64,000 bases of DNA from Bradyrhizobium sp. CCGUVB4N (GTDB taxonomy: Bacteria; Pseudomonadota; Alphaproteobacteria; Rhizobiales; Xanthobacteraceae). The notes beneath the pieces are model-generated. The model searched no databases and had not been told where the DNA came from. It was given only the letters and a program-made list of their open reading frames with translations. Shown one piece after another: positions 36,293 through 44,950 of this stretch (positions within the stretch are counted from its first letter, which is position 1; each line of letters starts with the position of its first letter). The stretch covers positions 5,766,001 to 5,830,000 of the forward strand of contig NZ_JANADP010000001.1 of assembly GCF_024199945.1 (NCBI RefSeq), given 5' to 3'. The translations under genes and the position numbers were made by a program.

Positions 36293-36507
36293 TAGGCCCG
36301 CTGCGGCATCTCTTCGGCCTCTTCCTTGGCGAGCAGCAGCAGCATCTCGATGCCCATGTCGCCTTCCTGCGGCGAGCGGATGAACTTTATTTCCTCGGCA
36401 CTTTGCCGCAGCGCGGCAATGATCGCGACAGCCTGGTTGGCCGTCGCCGCCTCGGTCGCCAGAATTGCCTTCTGGTCTTTCGCTTGGAACCCGATCGTAT
36501 AGGACAT
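36292..36507 (-). CDS. Small hypothetical protein
   Basis: 71 residues starting MSYTIGFQAKDQKAILATEA, with the ATG at 36507 supported by GGGAG 8 nt upstream; a TTG five codons earlier is the alternative. It is a predicted mixed alpha/beta soluble protein with an acidic C-terminal helix (LLLLAKEEAEEMPQRA) and no transmembrane segment or known motif. Codon use is like the neighbours, so it is probably real. Function not recognised. Confidence 0.65.
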   Translation of the reverse strand: MSYTIGFQAKDQKAILATEAATANQAVAIIAALRQSAEEIKFIRSPQEGDMGIEMLLLLAKEEAEEMPQRA

Positions 36508-36673
36508 GCACTTGTCTCCCAATCCCAGTGGGAGAGATCGAATCTGAGTCGCGCGCGAAGCGGAAGCCGGATGTACTACGGACCGGGTTTATCTGGGGAT
36601 TGCGCGCAAGCCCCGCACAAGGCCGCGAGATCGTCATGCTTTCGTCAACAACCGAGCGACGACGGCGTGGCTT

Positions 36674-37552
36674 CTACGCCAGCCCGAGCATCGCGCGCGC
36701 CTCCTGCGCACTCGCAACACCGGCGCCAAGGCTCTTCAGAATGTCCGCCGCAAGCGCAACCAGCTCCGCGTTGGTCTTCGCCAGCACGCCCTTGGACATA
36801 TAGAGATTGTCCTCCATACCGACGCGGACATGGCCGCCGAGCAAATAGGCCTGCGCCACCATCGGGAACTCGGCGCGGCCGATGCCGAAGCCGGACCAGA
36901 TCGCGCCCGGCGGCAGCAGGCTGCGGGCATAGAACATCGTCTCCGGCGTCGCGGAGAAGCCGTACTTGACGCCAAGCACGAGCGAGAACAGGCCCGGCCC
37001 CTTCAGTGAGCCGTCGGCGAGCATGTCGCGCGCCAGATGGCAGTCGCCGGAATCGAACAGCTCGATCTCCGGCAGCACGCCGGCCGCCTTCATCCGCTCT
37101 GCCATGATGCGGACATTGCGCGGCGTGTTGATCACGACCTCGCCGCCGGAATTCATGGTGTTGAGGTCGAGCGTGCAGATGTCGGGCTTCAAGAGCTCGA
37201 TATGCTCGACGCGCTTCTCGGGTTGCAGCAGCGTCGTGCCGGGGCCGGCGATGCGGGGATCCTCGACCGAGGGCACGAAGCGCCCGCCGGGCCCGGTCGT
37301 GAGATTGATGACGAGGCTCTTGTTGCGGGCGCGGATGCGCTCCACGACGTCGCGGTAGAGGTCGACCGACATCGACGGCCGCCCCGTGGCGGGATCGCGC
37401 ACATGGATGTGGGCGATCGCAGCACCGGCTTCGGCGGCCTCCAGCGCCGAGGTCGCGATCTGCTCGGGCGTGATCGGCAGATACGGCGACTGCTCGGGCT
37501 TTGTCAGGTTGCCGGTGATCGCGCAGGTGATGATGGTCTTGCCGGTGCTCAT
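36674..37552 (-). CDS. BKACE family beta-keto acid cleavage enzyme (copy 1)
   Basis: Zinc-dependent enzyme that cleaves a beta-keto acid with acetyl-CoA to give acetoacetate and a new acyl-CoA (Kce/DUF849 family). 292 residues. Zinc ligands: H48 and H50 in AHIHVRDP and E247 in the GGHVRVGMEDNLY segment. Other conserved parts: NLTTGPGGRF and the SGFGIGRAEFPM stretch. The natural substrate (dehydrocarnitine, 3-keto-5-aminohexanoate or another) cannot be told. It is the last gene of a minus-strand catabolic cluster with a CoA-transferase, two permeases and a second BKACE. Confidence 0.9.
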   Translation of the reverse strand: MSTGKTIITCAITGNLTKPEQSPYLPITPEQIATSALEAAEAGAAIAHIHVRDPATGRPSMSVDLYRDVVERIRARNKSLVINLTTGPGGRFVPSVEDPRIAGPGTTLLQPEKRVEHIELLKPDICTLDLNTMNSGGEVVINTPRNVRIMAERMKAAGVLPEIELFDSGDCHLARDMLADGSLKGPGLFSLVLGVKYGFSATPETMFYARSLLPPGAIWSGFGIGRAEFPMVAQAYLLGGHVRVGMEDNLYMSKGVLAKTNAELVALAADILKSLGAGVASAQEARAMLGLA

Positions 37553-37603
37553 GCGATGTTGCCTCTGCCCGTCTGTCTCAATCCGATCGCGGCCTCTTTC
37601 CTT

Positions 37604-37736
37604 CTCCCCTTGCGGGAGAAGGTGGCGCGAAGCGCCGGATGAGGGGTATCTATCCGCTCGCAGATCGATCGTGAGGATAGATACCCCTCACCCGTCTCGC
37701 CGCCTTGCGGCGATCCACCCTCTCCCGCAAGGGGAG
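37604..37736. repeat. Double inverted repeat element
   Basis: CTCCCCTTGCGGGAG (37604-37618) matches the complement at 37722-37736, and inside it TGAGGGGTATCTATCC (37640-37655) matches the complement at 37675-37690. It lies between CaiB and BKACE copy 1, inside the presumed operon. Confidence 0.75.
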
Positions 37737-37767
37737 AGGGTAAGAGCGCGCGCCGCTTCGTAAGGCG

Positions 37768-38997
37768 CTAGATGATCCCCTGCTGCTTCAGCTCCTCGAT
37801 CTTCCCGGCATCATAGCCGAGCTTGCCGCCGAGGATCTCCTGGGTGTGCTCGCCGAGCAGCGGCGGGGCGCGGTAGGTCTCGACCGGGGTTTCCGAGAAG
37901 GTCAGCGCGTTGCGGATCAGCGACAGGTTCGGCTCGAAGGGATGGTCGACCTTCACCCGCATGCCGCGCGACTGCACGTGCGGATCGGAAAACACCTGCT
38001 CGAAATTGTTGATCGGACCCGACGGCACGCCGGCCTCCTCCAGCTTGTCCAGCCAATAGGCCACCGGCTTCTTCAGGAACAGGCCGGCGAAGATCGCCAT
38101 GATCTCCTTGCCGTGCACGACACGGTCGTTGTTCTTGACGAAGCGCGGATCGCTCGCAAGCTCCGGCTCGCCGAGCACGGCGCAGGTCTTCCGGAACTGG
38201 CCGTCATTGCCGACCACCAGCATCAGCTCGCCGTCGGTGCAGCGGAACACGCCGGCCGGCATGCCGCCATTGCCCCAGGTGCCGCGGCGCGGCGGCATCT
38301 TGCCGTTGACGAGATAGATCTGGAGCCAGTGCGACAGCGAGGCGATGACGGTGTCGAACAGGCAGACGTCGATGTGCTGACCCTGCCCGCCATTGACGTC
38401 GCGATGGTAGAGCGCCGACAGCAGTCCGATCGAGGTGTTCATGCCGGTCATGTAGTCGACGATCGACGGGCCGACCTTCATCGGGCCCTCGCCCGGCTCG
38501 CCGTCGATATGACCGGTGACGCTCATCAAGCCGCCCATCGCCTGCAGGATGGCGTCATACCCGGCGCGCGGCGCGTAGGGGCCAGTCTGGCCGAAACCAG
38601 TCACGGAGCAATAGATGATCTTCGGATTGATCGCCTTGATCGTCTCGTAGTCGAGGCCGTAGCGCTTGAGATCGCCGACCTTGTAGTTCTCCATGAAGAC
38701 GTCGGCGTCCTTCGCGAGCTCGCGGATGATCGCCTGCCCCTCGGGCTTGGCGATGTTGACCGTGACCGACTTCTTGTTGCGGTTGGCGCAGAGATAGAAC
38801 GAATTGTTGTTGTTGGCCTTGCCCTCGGGATCGGTCAGGTAAGGCGGGCCGAAGGCGCGCGCGTCGTCGCCGGTGCCGGGCCGCTCGATCTTGATCACCT
38901 CCGCACCGAGATCGCCCAGCATCTGGGCCGACAAGGGCCCGGCGAGCACACGCGTGAGATCAAGGATCTTGATGCCTGAGAGCGGCAGGGCCGACAT
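37768..38997 (-). CDS. CaiB/BaiF family CoA-transferase
   Basis: Class III CoA-transferase moving CoA between carboxylic acids. 409 residues from the ATG at 38997, with GAGGAAATC 5 nt upstream; the frame is open further but that part runs into intergenic DNA. Family features: the KILDLTRVLAGPLSAQMLGD start, ADVFMENYKVGDLKRYGLDY, SVTGFGQTGPYAPRAGYD, and the aspartate that carries the acyl anhydride at about D181 in IVDYMTGMN. Next to the BKACE genes it probably activates or recycles the acid product. Confidence 0.92.
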   Translation of the reverse strand: MSALPLSGIKILDLTRVLAGPLSAQMLGDLGAEVIKIERPGTGDDARAFGPPYLTDPEGKANNNNSFYLCANRNKKSVTVNIAKPEGQAIIRELAKDADVFMENYKVGDLKRYGLDYETIKAINPKIIYCSVTGFGQTGPYAPRAGYDAILQAMGGLMSVTGHIDGEPGEGPMKVGPSIVDYMTGMNTSIGLLSALYHRDVNGGQGQHIDVCLFDTVIASLSHWLQIYLVNGKMPPRRGTWGNGGMPAGVFRCTDGELMLVVGNDGQFRKTCAVLGEPELASDPRFVKNNDRVVHGKEIMAIFAGLFLKKPVAYWLDKLEEAGVPSGPINNFEQVFSDPHVQSRGMRVKVDHPFEPNLSLIRNALTFSETPVETYRAPPLLGEHTQEILGGKLGYDAGKIEELKQQGII

Positions 38998-39161
38998 GTC
39001 GATTTCCTCCGGGGAACTGGATCTTGGCGCGGCGGCGATGTCGCGGACCGCGCTTCCTGCGGATACACCATTTTGCGGTCCCGAGCACTGCGCGCCGGGC
39101 ATACGGCCATCCCCCGCCCCGCAGCAGCGGTAGGCTGCGGCGGCGAATTCCGCGTTGCGAA

Positions 39162-40370
39162 TTACCCGGTCGCGGGTGCCGCGGCCAGATGCGGACGACG
39201 CCGGCCCAGCAGGATCAGGATCAGCACGGTCGCACAGGAAAAGGCCAAAGTGAGCCCAAGCGCGCCGCGGCTGCCGAACTGGGTGAGCAGGCCGGCCAGA
39301 AGCGGCGGCGAGATCGCGGACGCCAGATTGAGCGGCAGTGCGATCATCGACATTGCCTTCGCGAACTCGGCCTGGTCGTAGAACACGAGCGGGATCGTCG
39401 CCCGCGCCACCGCCATCGCGCCGCTGCCGGCGCCATAGAGGAGGATGAAGGTCGCGACCGCCCAGGTCGCGCCCTCGCTCAGCATCAGCAGCACCATGGC
39501 GACCGGCAACGCCGTGCCGGCGACGAGCCCAGTGGTGATGCCGTCCCACCGGCCACCGCCGAGAAAATCGAGGCCGCGGGCGCTGACCTGGATCACGCCC
39601 AGCATCGAGCCGAATGCAAGCGCCTGCGCCGGCGCAAGGCCCTCCGCCCGCAACAGCTCGATCAGGATGGCGCCGATGCCGAAATTGACGAAGGCGTTCA
39701 TCGTGATCACGCAGACGACCAGACCGAAAGTGCTTCTCGGAATCGCAGGGGGCGGCTCAGCCTGGGCTGCCTCGCCGCCATCATCCGCCGCAATTTTCCG
39801 GCGTGGCGCGATAAACGCATAGAGCGGAAGGTTGATGGCGAGCAGCATCGCCGCGTAGACGAGACAGGTCCCGCGCCAACCGAGCCAACCACTGAGAAAC
39901 GACGTGGTCGGCCAGAAGATGCTGCTGGAGAGTCCCGTCACCAGCATCAGCCCGCCGATGGCATTCTTGGCGCCCCGTCCGGCGACCTCGTTCAGCATGA
40001 TATAGGCGCCGGTCGACAGCGTGGCGCTGCCGCCCATGCCGAGAATGACCCAGCCGGCGAAATAGAGCACCGGGTCGCGCGCGAAACACAGAACGATGTA
40101 GCCCGGCACGGAGACAACAGTGCCCACCATCATCACCTTGCGGGCACCGTGCCGCGCAAAGGCCTTGGCAAGCCAGGGCGCGCACAGGCCCATGGTGACA
40201 TAAAGCACTGAGCTGCCCGCAAACACCGCCGGCAAGCTCAGCCCGAGATCGGCTCCGAGGTCGCGGCCGACCACGGCCGGAAGGCCGATCGTCCCCCATC
40301 CGATGAGTTGGGTAATTGCCAGCACCAGCAGGACCCCGATGAGCCTGCTGTCAGATTTCAAGAACCGCAT
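39162..40370 (-). CDS. MFS transporter
   Basis: Major facilitator of 402 residues with 12 predicted helices; it starts MRFLKSDSRLIGVLLVLAIT. The motif A region between helices 2 and 3 reads LAKAFARHGARKVMMVG, a degenerate GxxxDRxGRR. Substrate unknown; lying between BKACE copy 2 and CaiB it probably carries a substrate or product of that pathway. There is a 164-bp gap to CaiB. Confidence 0.88.
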   Translation of the reverse strand: MRFLKSDSRLIGVLLVLAITQLIGWGTIGLPAVVGRDLGADLGLSLPAVFAGSSVLYVTMGLCAPWLAKAFARHGARKVMMVGTVVSVPGYIVLCFARDPVLYFAGWVILGMGGSATLSTGAYIMLNEVAGRGAKNAIGGLMLVTGLSSSIFWPTTSFLSGWLGWRGTCLVYAAMLLAINLPLYAFIAPRRKIAADDGGEAAQAEPPPAIPRSTFGLVVCVITMNAFVNFGIGAILIELLRAEGLAPAQALAFGSMLGVIQVSARGLDFLGGGRWDGITTGLVAGTALPVAMVLLMLSEGATWAVATFILLYGAGSGAMAVARATIPLVFYDQAEFAKAMSMIALPLNLASAISPPLLAGLLTQFGSRGALGLTLAFSCATVLILILLGRRRPHLAAAPATG

Positions 40371-40501
40371 TCCACTCGTCGCCTGCCCGGCAGGCGCCGA
40401 TCACGCCTGTAGGCCTGTCTTACCCGGAGACTCAGCTCACGGGAATGTCGGTTCCGAATGGCAGAAGGCAGCCAGAAGCATGTCAGGAGCAGGCAGTAGC
40501 C

Positions 40502-41329
40502 CTATCCTGCGAGCCCGAGCAGGGACCGCGCCTCGGCCGCGGTTGCAACGCGCCGGCCATGGCGTGTGACGGCCTCGGCGGCGATGGTCACGAGCTCCGC
40601 GTTGCTCGCCGCGAGCCGCGTCTTGTCGATCCTGACATTGTCCTCGAGCCCGGTGCGAACCGCGTCGGCGCCTCGCTTGAGCGCCCAGTCCATGACCTCC
40701 GCCTGATGGCGTCCAATCCCCGCCGCAGTCCAGGTCGCCTGCGGGATCAGCCGCCTGAGCTCAGCCAGTAGGATGTCGAGGACATGTTCGTCGGCCGGCA
40801 TCGCATTCTTGACGCCCATGACGAATTGCACGTGCGGACGCGCATCCATCAGCCCCGCCTCGATCAGGCGGCGCGCGCCATGCAGATGCGACAGATCGAA
40901 GATCTCGATTTCCGGGCGGATGCCATTCGTCTTCATCCCGGTCGCGAGCGTGTCGACCAGGGCCGCGCTGTTCTCGTAGACAATCGTCGGAAAGTTCACC
41001 GATCCCGTCGAGAGCGAGGCCATGTCGGGCTTGAGATAGAGCGATGATCCCCGCGCCGAGGGATCGCGGCCGCGCCCGCCGGTCGAGAACTGCACGATCA
41101 TCCCGGGACAATGTTTCCTGATCCCCTGCTGCACCAGGGCAAAACGCTCCGGGTCGGACGACGGCGTCTCATCGTCGTTGCGGACGTGGATATGGGCAAG
41201 CGTGGCGCCGGCTTCGAAGGCTTGCTGCGTCGACTCAATCTGTTCGGACGGCAGGATGGGCACCGCCGGATTGTCCTTCTTGCGCGGAACGGAGCCGGTG
41301 ATGGCGACAGCAACGACGACGGGGTTCAT
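40502..41329 (-). CDS. BKACE family beta-keto acid cleavage enzyme (copy 2)
   Basis: 275 residues, a clear paralogue of the 36674 gene but only moderately similar. Zinc ligands H47 and H49 in AHIHVRND and the C-terminal glutamate in RTGLEDNVRI are kept. The loop before that Glu reads LKRGADAV in place of LLGGHVRV, so the substrate pocket differs from copy 1. It lies 113 bp after the MHS permease and 131 bp before the MFS gene. Confidence 0.9.
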   Translation of the reverse strand: MNPVVVAVAITGSVPRKKDNPAVPILPSEQIESTQQAFEAGATLAHIHVRNDDETPSSDPERFALVQQGIRKHCPGMIVQFSTGGRGRDPSARGSSLYLKPDMASLSTGSVNFPTIVYENSAALVDTLATGMKTNGIRPEIEIFDLSHLHGARRLIEAGLMDARPHVQFVMGVKNAMPADEHVLDILLAELRRLIPQATWTAAGIGRHQAEVMDWALKRGADAVRTGLEDNVRIDKTRLAASNAELVTIAAEAVTRHGRRVATAAEARSLLGLAG

Positions 41330-41442
41330 CCCTTGACCTCATGATGATCGCGCTCGCGCGCACAAAGTTCGAATATGTAGTCATAAAATGCCCTGCCGCT
41401 GCAAACACGATCGATTGCAGCGGCATTGCCTTCAGCCGTTTA

Positions 41443-42831
41443 TCAGGTGTGGACTGCGGTCGCACCGCTCGCGGCTCCTGCACGCTGCCGCTCATAGTCG
41501 GCCCGCGGCATCGGGACGGCCTTGGGATTGCCGAGATCGTCGATGCTGATCCGGTAGGTTTCCCGGGCCGAGACGGCCGCCAGCGCCGCGATGACCGTGA
41601 TGCCGAAGGCGATCGCCCCGACCGTCAACGGAATGTTGGCCGAGCCGGGAGGCGCCACGGTCGCAAACAGGGCCGGAAGCAATGCCGTGATCGTCGTTCC
41701 GATGTTCTGCGAGATCGCCATCGCCGACACACGGGTGCGGGTCGGAAACAGTTCCGGGTAGAAGCTCGGGAAGATCGCGTTGTAGCCCTGATAGACCACG
41801 CCCCACATCAACAGCGACAGCAGGATCGCGAGCGGCACGTTCTTGATGCTGATGGCATAGAGATAGCCGAAGGCGAGCAGACCGGAGAGCAGCGCGCCCA
41901 CGATGATCGGCGGCTTGCGGCCGACCTTGTCGGAGAGATTGCCGACGAAGGGAATGACGAACACGGCCAGCATGTTTCCGAGCACCGGGATCCAGAGATA
42001 GACGTCCTTGGCAAAACCGATGCCGTAGGCCGGCTGCACCGCATAGGCCGCGCCGAAGATGGTCGCCACGACCGGAATGACGTTCATCAGCGCCATGCAG
42101 ATGACCCTGAGCATGTCGCGCCAGCTCAGCTTGATGGCCTGAACAATGGGCGCCCGCGGCGTTTCTCCGCGCTCGCCCTCGCGGGCAAAGGCAGGGGTCT
42201 CGTCGACTTCGCGACGGATGATGTAGCCGGCGACGATGACGAAGAAGCTCAGCAGGAACGGAATCCGCCAGCCCCAGCTGTTGAAGGCGTCGTTCGGCAT
42301 GTAGGCCGCCAGCGGCAGGAAGACGGCGGCTGCGAGGATCTGTCCGGCCTGCACGCCCTGAAGGGCGAAGCTCGCATAGAAGCCGCGCCGGCCGAACGGC
42401 GCGTGCTCCAGGATCATCGAGCTTGCGCCGGAGATTTCACCGGCCACGGCAAATCCCTGGATCAGGCGCAGGACGACGAGCAGGATCGGCGCCAGGATGC
42501 CGACCTGCTGATAGGTCGGCAGGATACCCACGGCCATGGTCGAGATGCCCATCAGGAACATGCAGACGATGAGAACCGTTTTGCGGCCATGGGTGTCGCC
42601 CCAATGTCCGAGGACGAAGGCACCGATCGGGCGAGCCACATAGCCGACGCCATAGGTCGCAAGCGAAGCGACGATCGCGACGGTGGGATTTTCCGACGGG
42701 AAGAAGACTTGCGGGAAGACCAGCGACGCGGCGGTCGCGTAGATGAAGAAGTCATAATATTCGAGAGCCGACCCGATCCAGCCGCTCGCGGCGGCCTTCC
42801 TGGACTGACTCATGTCTTGGATCGCGGTCAT
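41443..42831 (-). CDS. MFS transporter of the metabolite:H+ symporter (MHS) family
   Basis: Organic-acid/osmolyte proton symporter of 462 residues from the ATG at 42831 (GGAGGAAT upstream). Features: the GSALEYYDFFIYATAASLVF first helix typical of MHS/ShiA/KgtP proteins, motif A GHWGDTHGRKTVL, RPIGAFVLG, and the long central loop (DETPAFAREGERGETPRAP). The likely substrate is a carboxylate or betaine-like compound. It is the first gene of the BKACE cluster and has a palindromic site upstream. Confidence 0.9.
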   Translation of the reverse strand: MTAIQDMSQSRKAAASGWIGSALEYYDFFIYATAASLVFPQVFFPSENPTVAIVASLATYGVGYVARPIGAFVLGHWGDTHGRKTVLIVCMFLMGISTMAVGILPTYQQVGILAPILLVVLRLIQGFAVAGEISGASSMILEHAPFGRRGFYASFALQGVQAGQILAAAVFLPLAAYMPNDAFNSWGWRIPFLLSFFVIVAGYIIRREVDETPAFAREGERGETPRAPIVQAIKLSWRDMLRVICMALMNVIPVVATIFGAAYAVQPAYGIGFAKDVYLWIPVLGNMLAVFVIPFVGNLSDKVGRKPPIIVGALLSGLLAFGYLYAISIKNVPLAILLSLLMWGVVYQGYNAIFPSFYPELFPTRTRVSAMAISQNIGTTITALLPALFATVAPPGSANIPLTVGAIAFGITVIAALAAVSARETYRISIDDLGNPKAVPMPRADYERQRAGAASGATAVHT

Positions 42832-43011
42832 CTCAAAATTCCTCCACTGGTTTGCTGGTGTCCCTTGGCGGGCTTCTTGGAGAAATTGGGCAGCACATTC
42901 CGCGCGCTCTGCGGACTCTCCGCAAGCGTTTGTCACTGCCGATAGCTACTTGATTGAGCGCGACAATAGGCTTTCGCCGGGCTAACACAATTACCCAGTT
43001 ATGCGATAAAC

Positions 43012-43026
43012 CTAACATGATGTTAG
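43012..43026. promoter_or_regulatory. Palindromic site upstream of the MHS/BKACE cluster
   Basis: CTAACAT-G-ATGTTAG is a perfect 7-bp inverted repeat about 180 bp upstream of the MHS start. A half-site, CTAACA, recurs at 42992-42997. Probable operator of an unlinked regulator. Confidence 0.4.
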
Positions 43027-43075
43027 CTGTGCCGGAGCACCCGGGCCGCGGCCGTGCGCGCGAACCCTCAGCGCG

Positions 43076-43804
43076 CTACTCCGGCGGATTGAAGGTCCGC
43101 ACGAAGTACACGGGCTCCCTGCCCTTCTTCGAGCGATAGAGCTGCGCCGGGCGGTTCGGGCCGCGCCGCATCTTTGCGACGGGCTCGATCATGTCGGCCG
43201 ACAATATCCGGGTACGGAAGGCGCTCTTTTCGAGCGGACGGTCGAGCACGATCTCGTAGACGCGCTGCAGATCCGGCAGCGTGAACTCGGCAGGCATCAA
43301 ATAAGCGGGCAGCGAGGTGTATTCCACCTTGTTGCGCAGGCGCTGGATTGCGGTTGCGAGGATGTCGCCGTGGTCGAAGGCGAGCTTCTCCTTGAGCCTG
43401 CCGTCTCGAATCGGAAACCAACGCGCATCAGGTGTGAGTACGCCCGCCTCTTCCGGGATGAGCGCGAAATAGGCGTGGGTTGCCGACCAGCCGCGCGGGT
43501 CGCGCGCAGCGCTTCCCCAGCTTCCAAGCTGCTCCAGATAAGGGCTCGTGACGCCGGTCTTCTCCTTCAGCTTGCGCGCCGCGCAGGCTGCGAGATCGCG
43601 GTCTTTCGCGACGTCGACGAAGCCGCCCGGCAGCGCCAGGCTCAGCGGGAACGGTTCACCGTCGCCGGCCGGACGCTGCACCAGCAGCACCTGGAGCCTC
43701 TCGTCGAGAATCGCAAAGATCGCGACGTCGACCGTGGTCAGGGGGCGCGGGAAGTCCAATTGTCCTGCTTTTCCAAACCCTTCGACCCGAGCTTCACCCG
43801 CCAT
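43076..43804 (-). CDS. NrtR-type NUDIX-fold transcriptional regulator
   Basis: 242 residues from the ATG at 43804 (GGGGAGG upstream). Residues 20-150 are a NUDIX fold (VDVAIFAILDERLQVLLVQR, LPGGFVDVAKDRDLAACAAR). The NUDIX box ends RKLKEKTG where hydrolases have REUxEExG, so key metal-binding glutamates are lost. Residues about 163-242 are a winged helix (LMPAEFTLPDLQRVYEIVLD, the RPLEKSAFRTRIL segment, RPAQLY) as in NrtR, which senses ADP-ribose/NAD metabolites. It is divergent from SPFH and NAD-kinase-like genes with two operator copies between them, so a repressor role is likely. The effector is inferred. Confidence 0.85.
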   Translation of the reverse strand: MAGEARVEGFGKAGQLDFPRPLTTVDVAIFAILDERLQVLLVQRPAGDGEPFPLSLALPGGFVDVAKDRDLAACAARKLKEKTGVTSPYLEQLGSWGSAARDPRGWSATHAYFALIPEEAGVLTPDARWFPIRDGRLKEKLAFDHGDILATAIQRLRNKVEYTSLPAYLMPAEFTLPDLQRVYEIVLDRPLEKSAFRTRILSADMIEPVAKMRRGPNRPAQLYRSKKGREPVYFVRTFNPPE

Positions 43805-43826
43805 AGGCGACCTCCCCTGTTCCGGC

Positions 43827-43882
43827 TTGACAGTAGCATACTTAGTTGTACAGTCCAACTTACTTAGTTGCCCAGACCAACT
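43827..43882. promoter_or_regulatory. Tandem operator AGTTG-N7-CAACT with overlapping promoter
   Basis: Two perfect dyads, 43844-43860 and 43866-43882, are 22 bp apart (two helical turns). A plus-strand promoter, TTGACA (43827-43832), 16 bp, TACAGT (43849-43854), has its spacer and -10 covered by the first dyad. On the minus strand TTGGAC, 17 bp, TACTGT also overlaps the sites. The layout fits cooperative repression of both divergent units. Confidence 0.7.
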
Positions 43883-43906
43883 TATAGTCAATGACAGGAG
43901 TAAGCC

Positions 43907-44950
43907 ATGTTCGGCCTCAGGTTCATCAAGGCGCAGCCCACCACCTATCTGATGAAGTACCGCGCCGGCGCAGTCGTCGCCGAGGGCACCGGCCTCTCCA
44001 CGTTCTACTACGGCCCGGTGACCACGCTCGTCGCCGTGCCCGTCGGCAGTCGCGACGCCTCCTTCATCTTCCAGCAGATCGCGCGCGACTTTCAGACGCT
44101 GACCGTGCAGGGCCATGTCACCTATCGCGTCAGCGAGCCGAAGAAGGCGGCTTCGATGCTCAACTTCACCCTGAAGTCCGACGGCAAGACCTATGAGACC
44201 GACGATCCGGAAAAGCTGCCGGAACGCATTCTCGGCACGGTCGAGGTGCTCGCGCAGCAGGCGATCAAGGAATTGACGCTGAAGGACGCGCTGCAGGCTT
44301 CCGACCGCATCGCCGATATCATCGCGGGCGGCTTGCGCGGGCGCGCCGACATCGAAGCGCTCGGCCTCGAAATCCTCGGCGTGTCGATCCGCGGCATCAA
44401 GCCGGCGCCTGATACCGCAAAGGCGCTGGAAGCCCAGGCGCGCGAAGCGATCCTGAAGACCGCGGACGAGGCGATCTTCGCCCGGCGCAATTTCGCCGTC
44501 GAGCAGGAGCGCGCCATCCGCGAGAGCGAGCTCGACACCGAGATCGCGGTCGAGCAGAAGAAGCGGTCGATCCGCGAGACCCAGATGGATGCCGAGGCGA
44601 GCGTCGCCGCCAAGCGCAACGAGCTGCGCCAGGCCGGCATGGCCGCGGACATCGTGCTGGAAGGCAAGCGCAAGGATTTCGTCGGCCTCAATGCCGAGAA
44701 CACCAGGACGCTGGCCGACGCCGAGGCCTATCGCGTCGGCGCGCTGATGAAGATCTTCGAGGGCGTCGACACCCGCGTGATCCAGGCGCTCGCCGCAGCA
44801 GGGATGCAGCCGGGACAGCTGATCGCACAAGCCTTCTCCGGCATCGCCGAGAAGGCCGAGAAGATCGGCCAGCTCAACGTCTCGCCGGACCTGCTCAGCC
44901 AGCTGATCGAGAAGCCGAAGCCGGAGGCCGCCAATGCCCGCCGCCAATGA
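43907..44950 (+). CDS. SPFH / band-7 domain protein
   Basis: 347 residues. The band-7 domain spans about 10-180 (YLMKYRAGAVVAEGTGLSTF, VQGHVTYRVSEPKKAASML, LGLEILGVSIRGIKP), followed by a charged coiled coil at about 185-270 rich in Glu/Lys/Arg and Ala, and a C-terminal helix (MQPGQLIAQAFSGIAEKAEK). There is no N-terminal transmembrane helix, unlike stomatins and flotillins, so membrane contact would be peripheral. CAGGAG precedes the ATG. It overlaps the NAD-kinase-like gene by 17 bp. SPFH proteins form ring or cage scaffolds; its client here may be the kinase-like protein. Confidence 0.88.
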   Translation: MFGLRFIKAQPTTYLMKYRAGAVVAEGTGLSTFYYGPVTTLVAVPVGSRDASFIFQQIARDFQTLTVQGHVTYRVSEPKKAASMLNFTLKSDGKTYETDDPEKLPERILGTVEVLAQQAIKELTLKDALQASDRIADIIAGGLRGRADIEALGLEILGVSIRGIKPAPDTAKALEAQAREAILKTADEAIFARRNFAVEQERAIRESELDTEIAVEQKKRSIRETQMDAEASVAAKRNELRQAGMAADIVLEGKRKDFVGLNAENTRTLADAEAYRVGALMKIFEGVDTRVIQALAAAGMQPGQLIAQAFSGIAEKAEKIGQLNVSPDLLSQLIEKPKPEAANARRQ

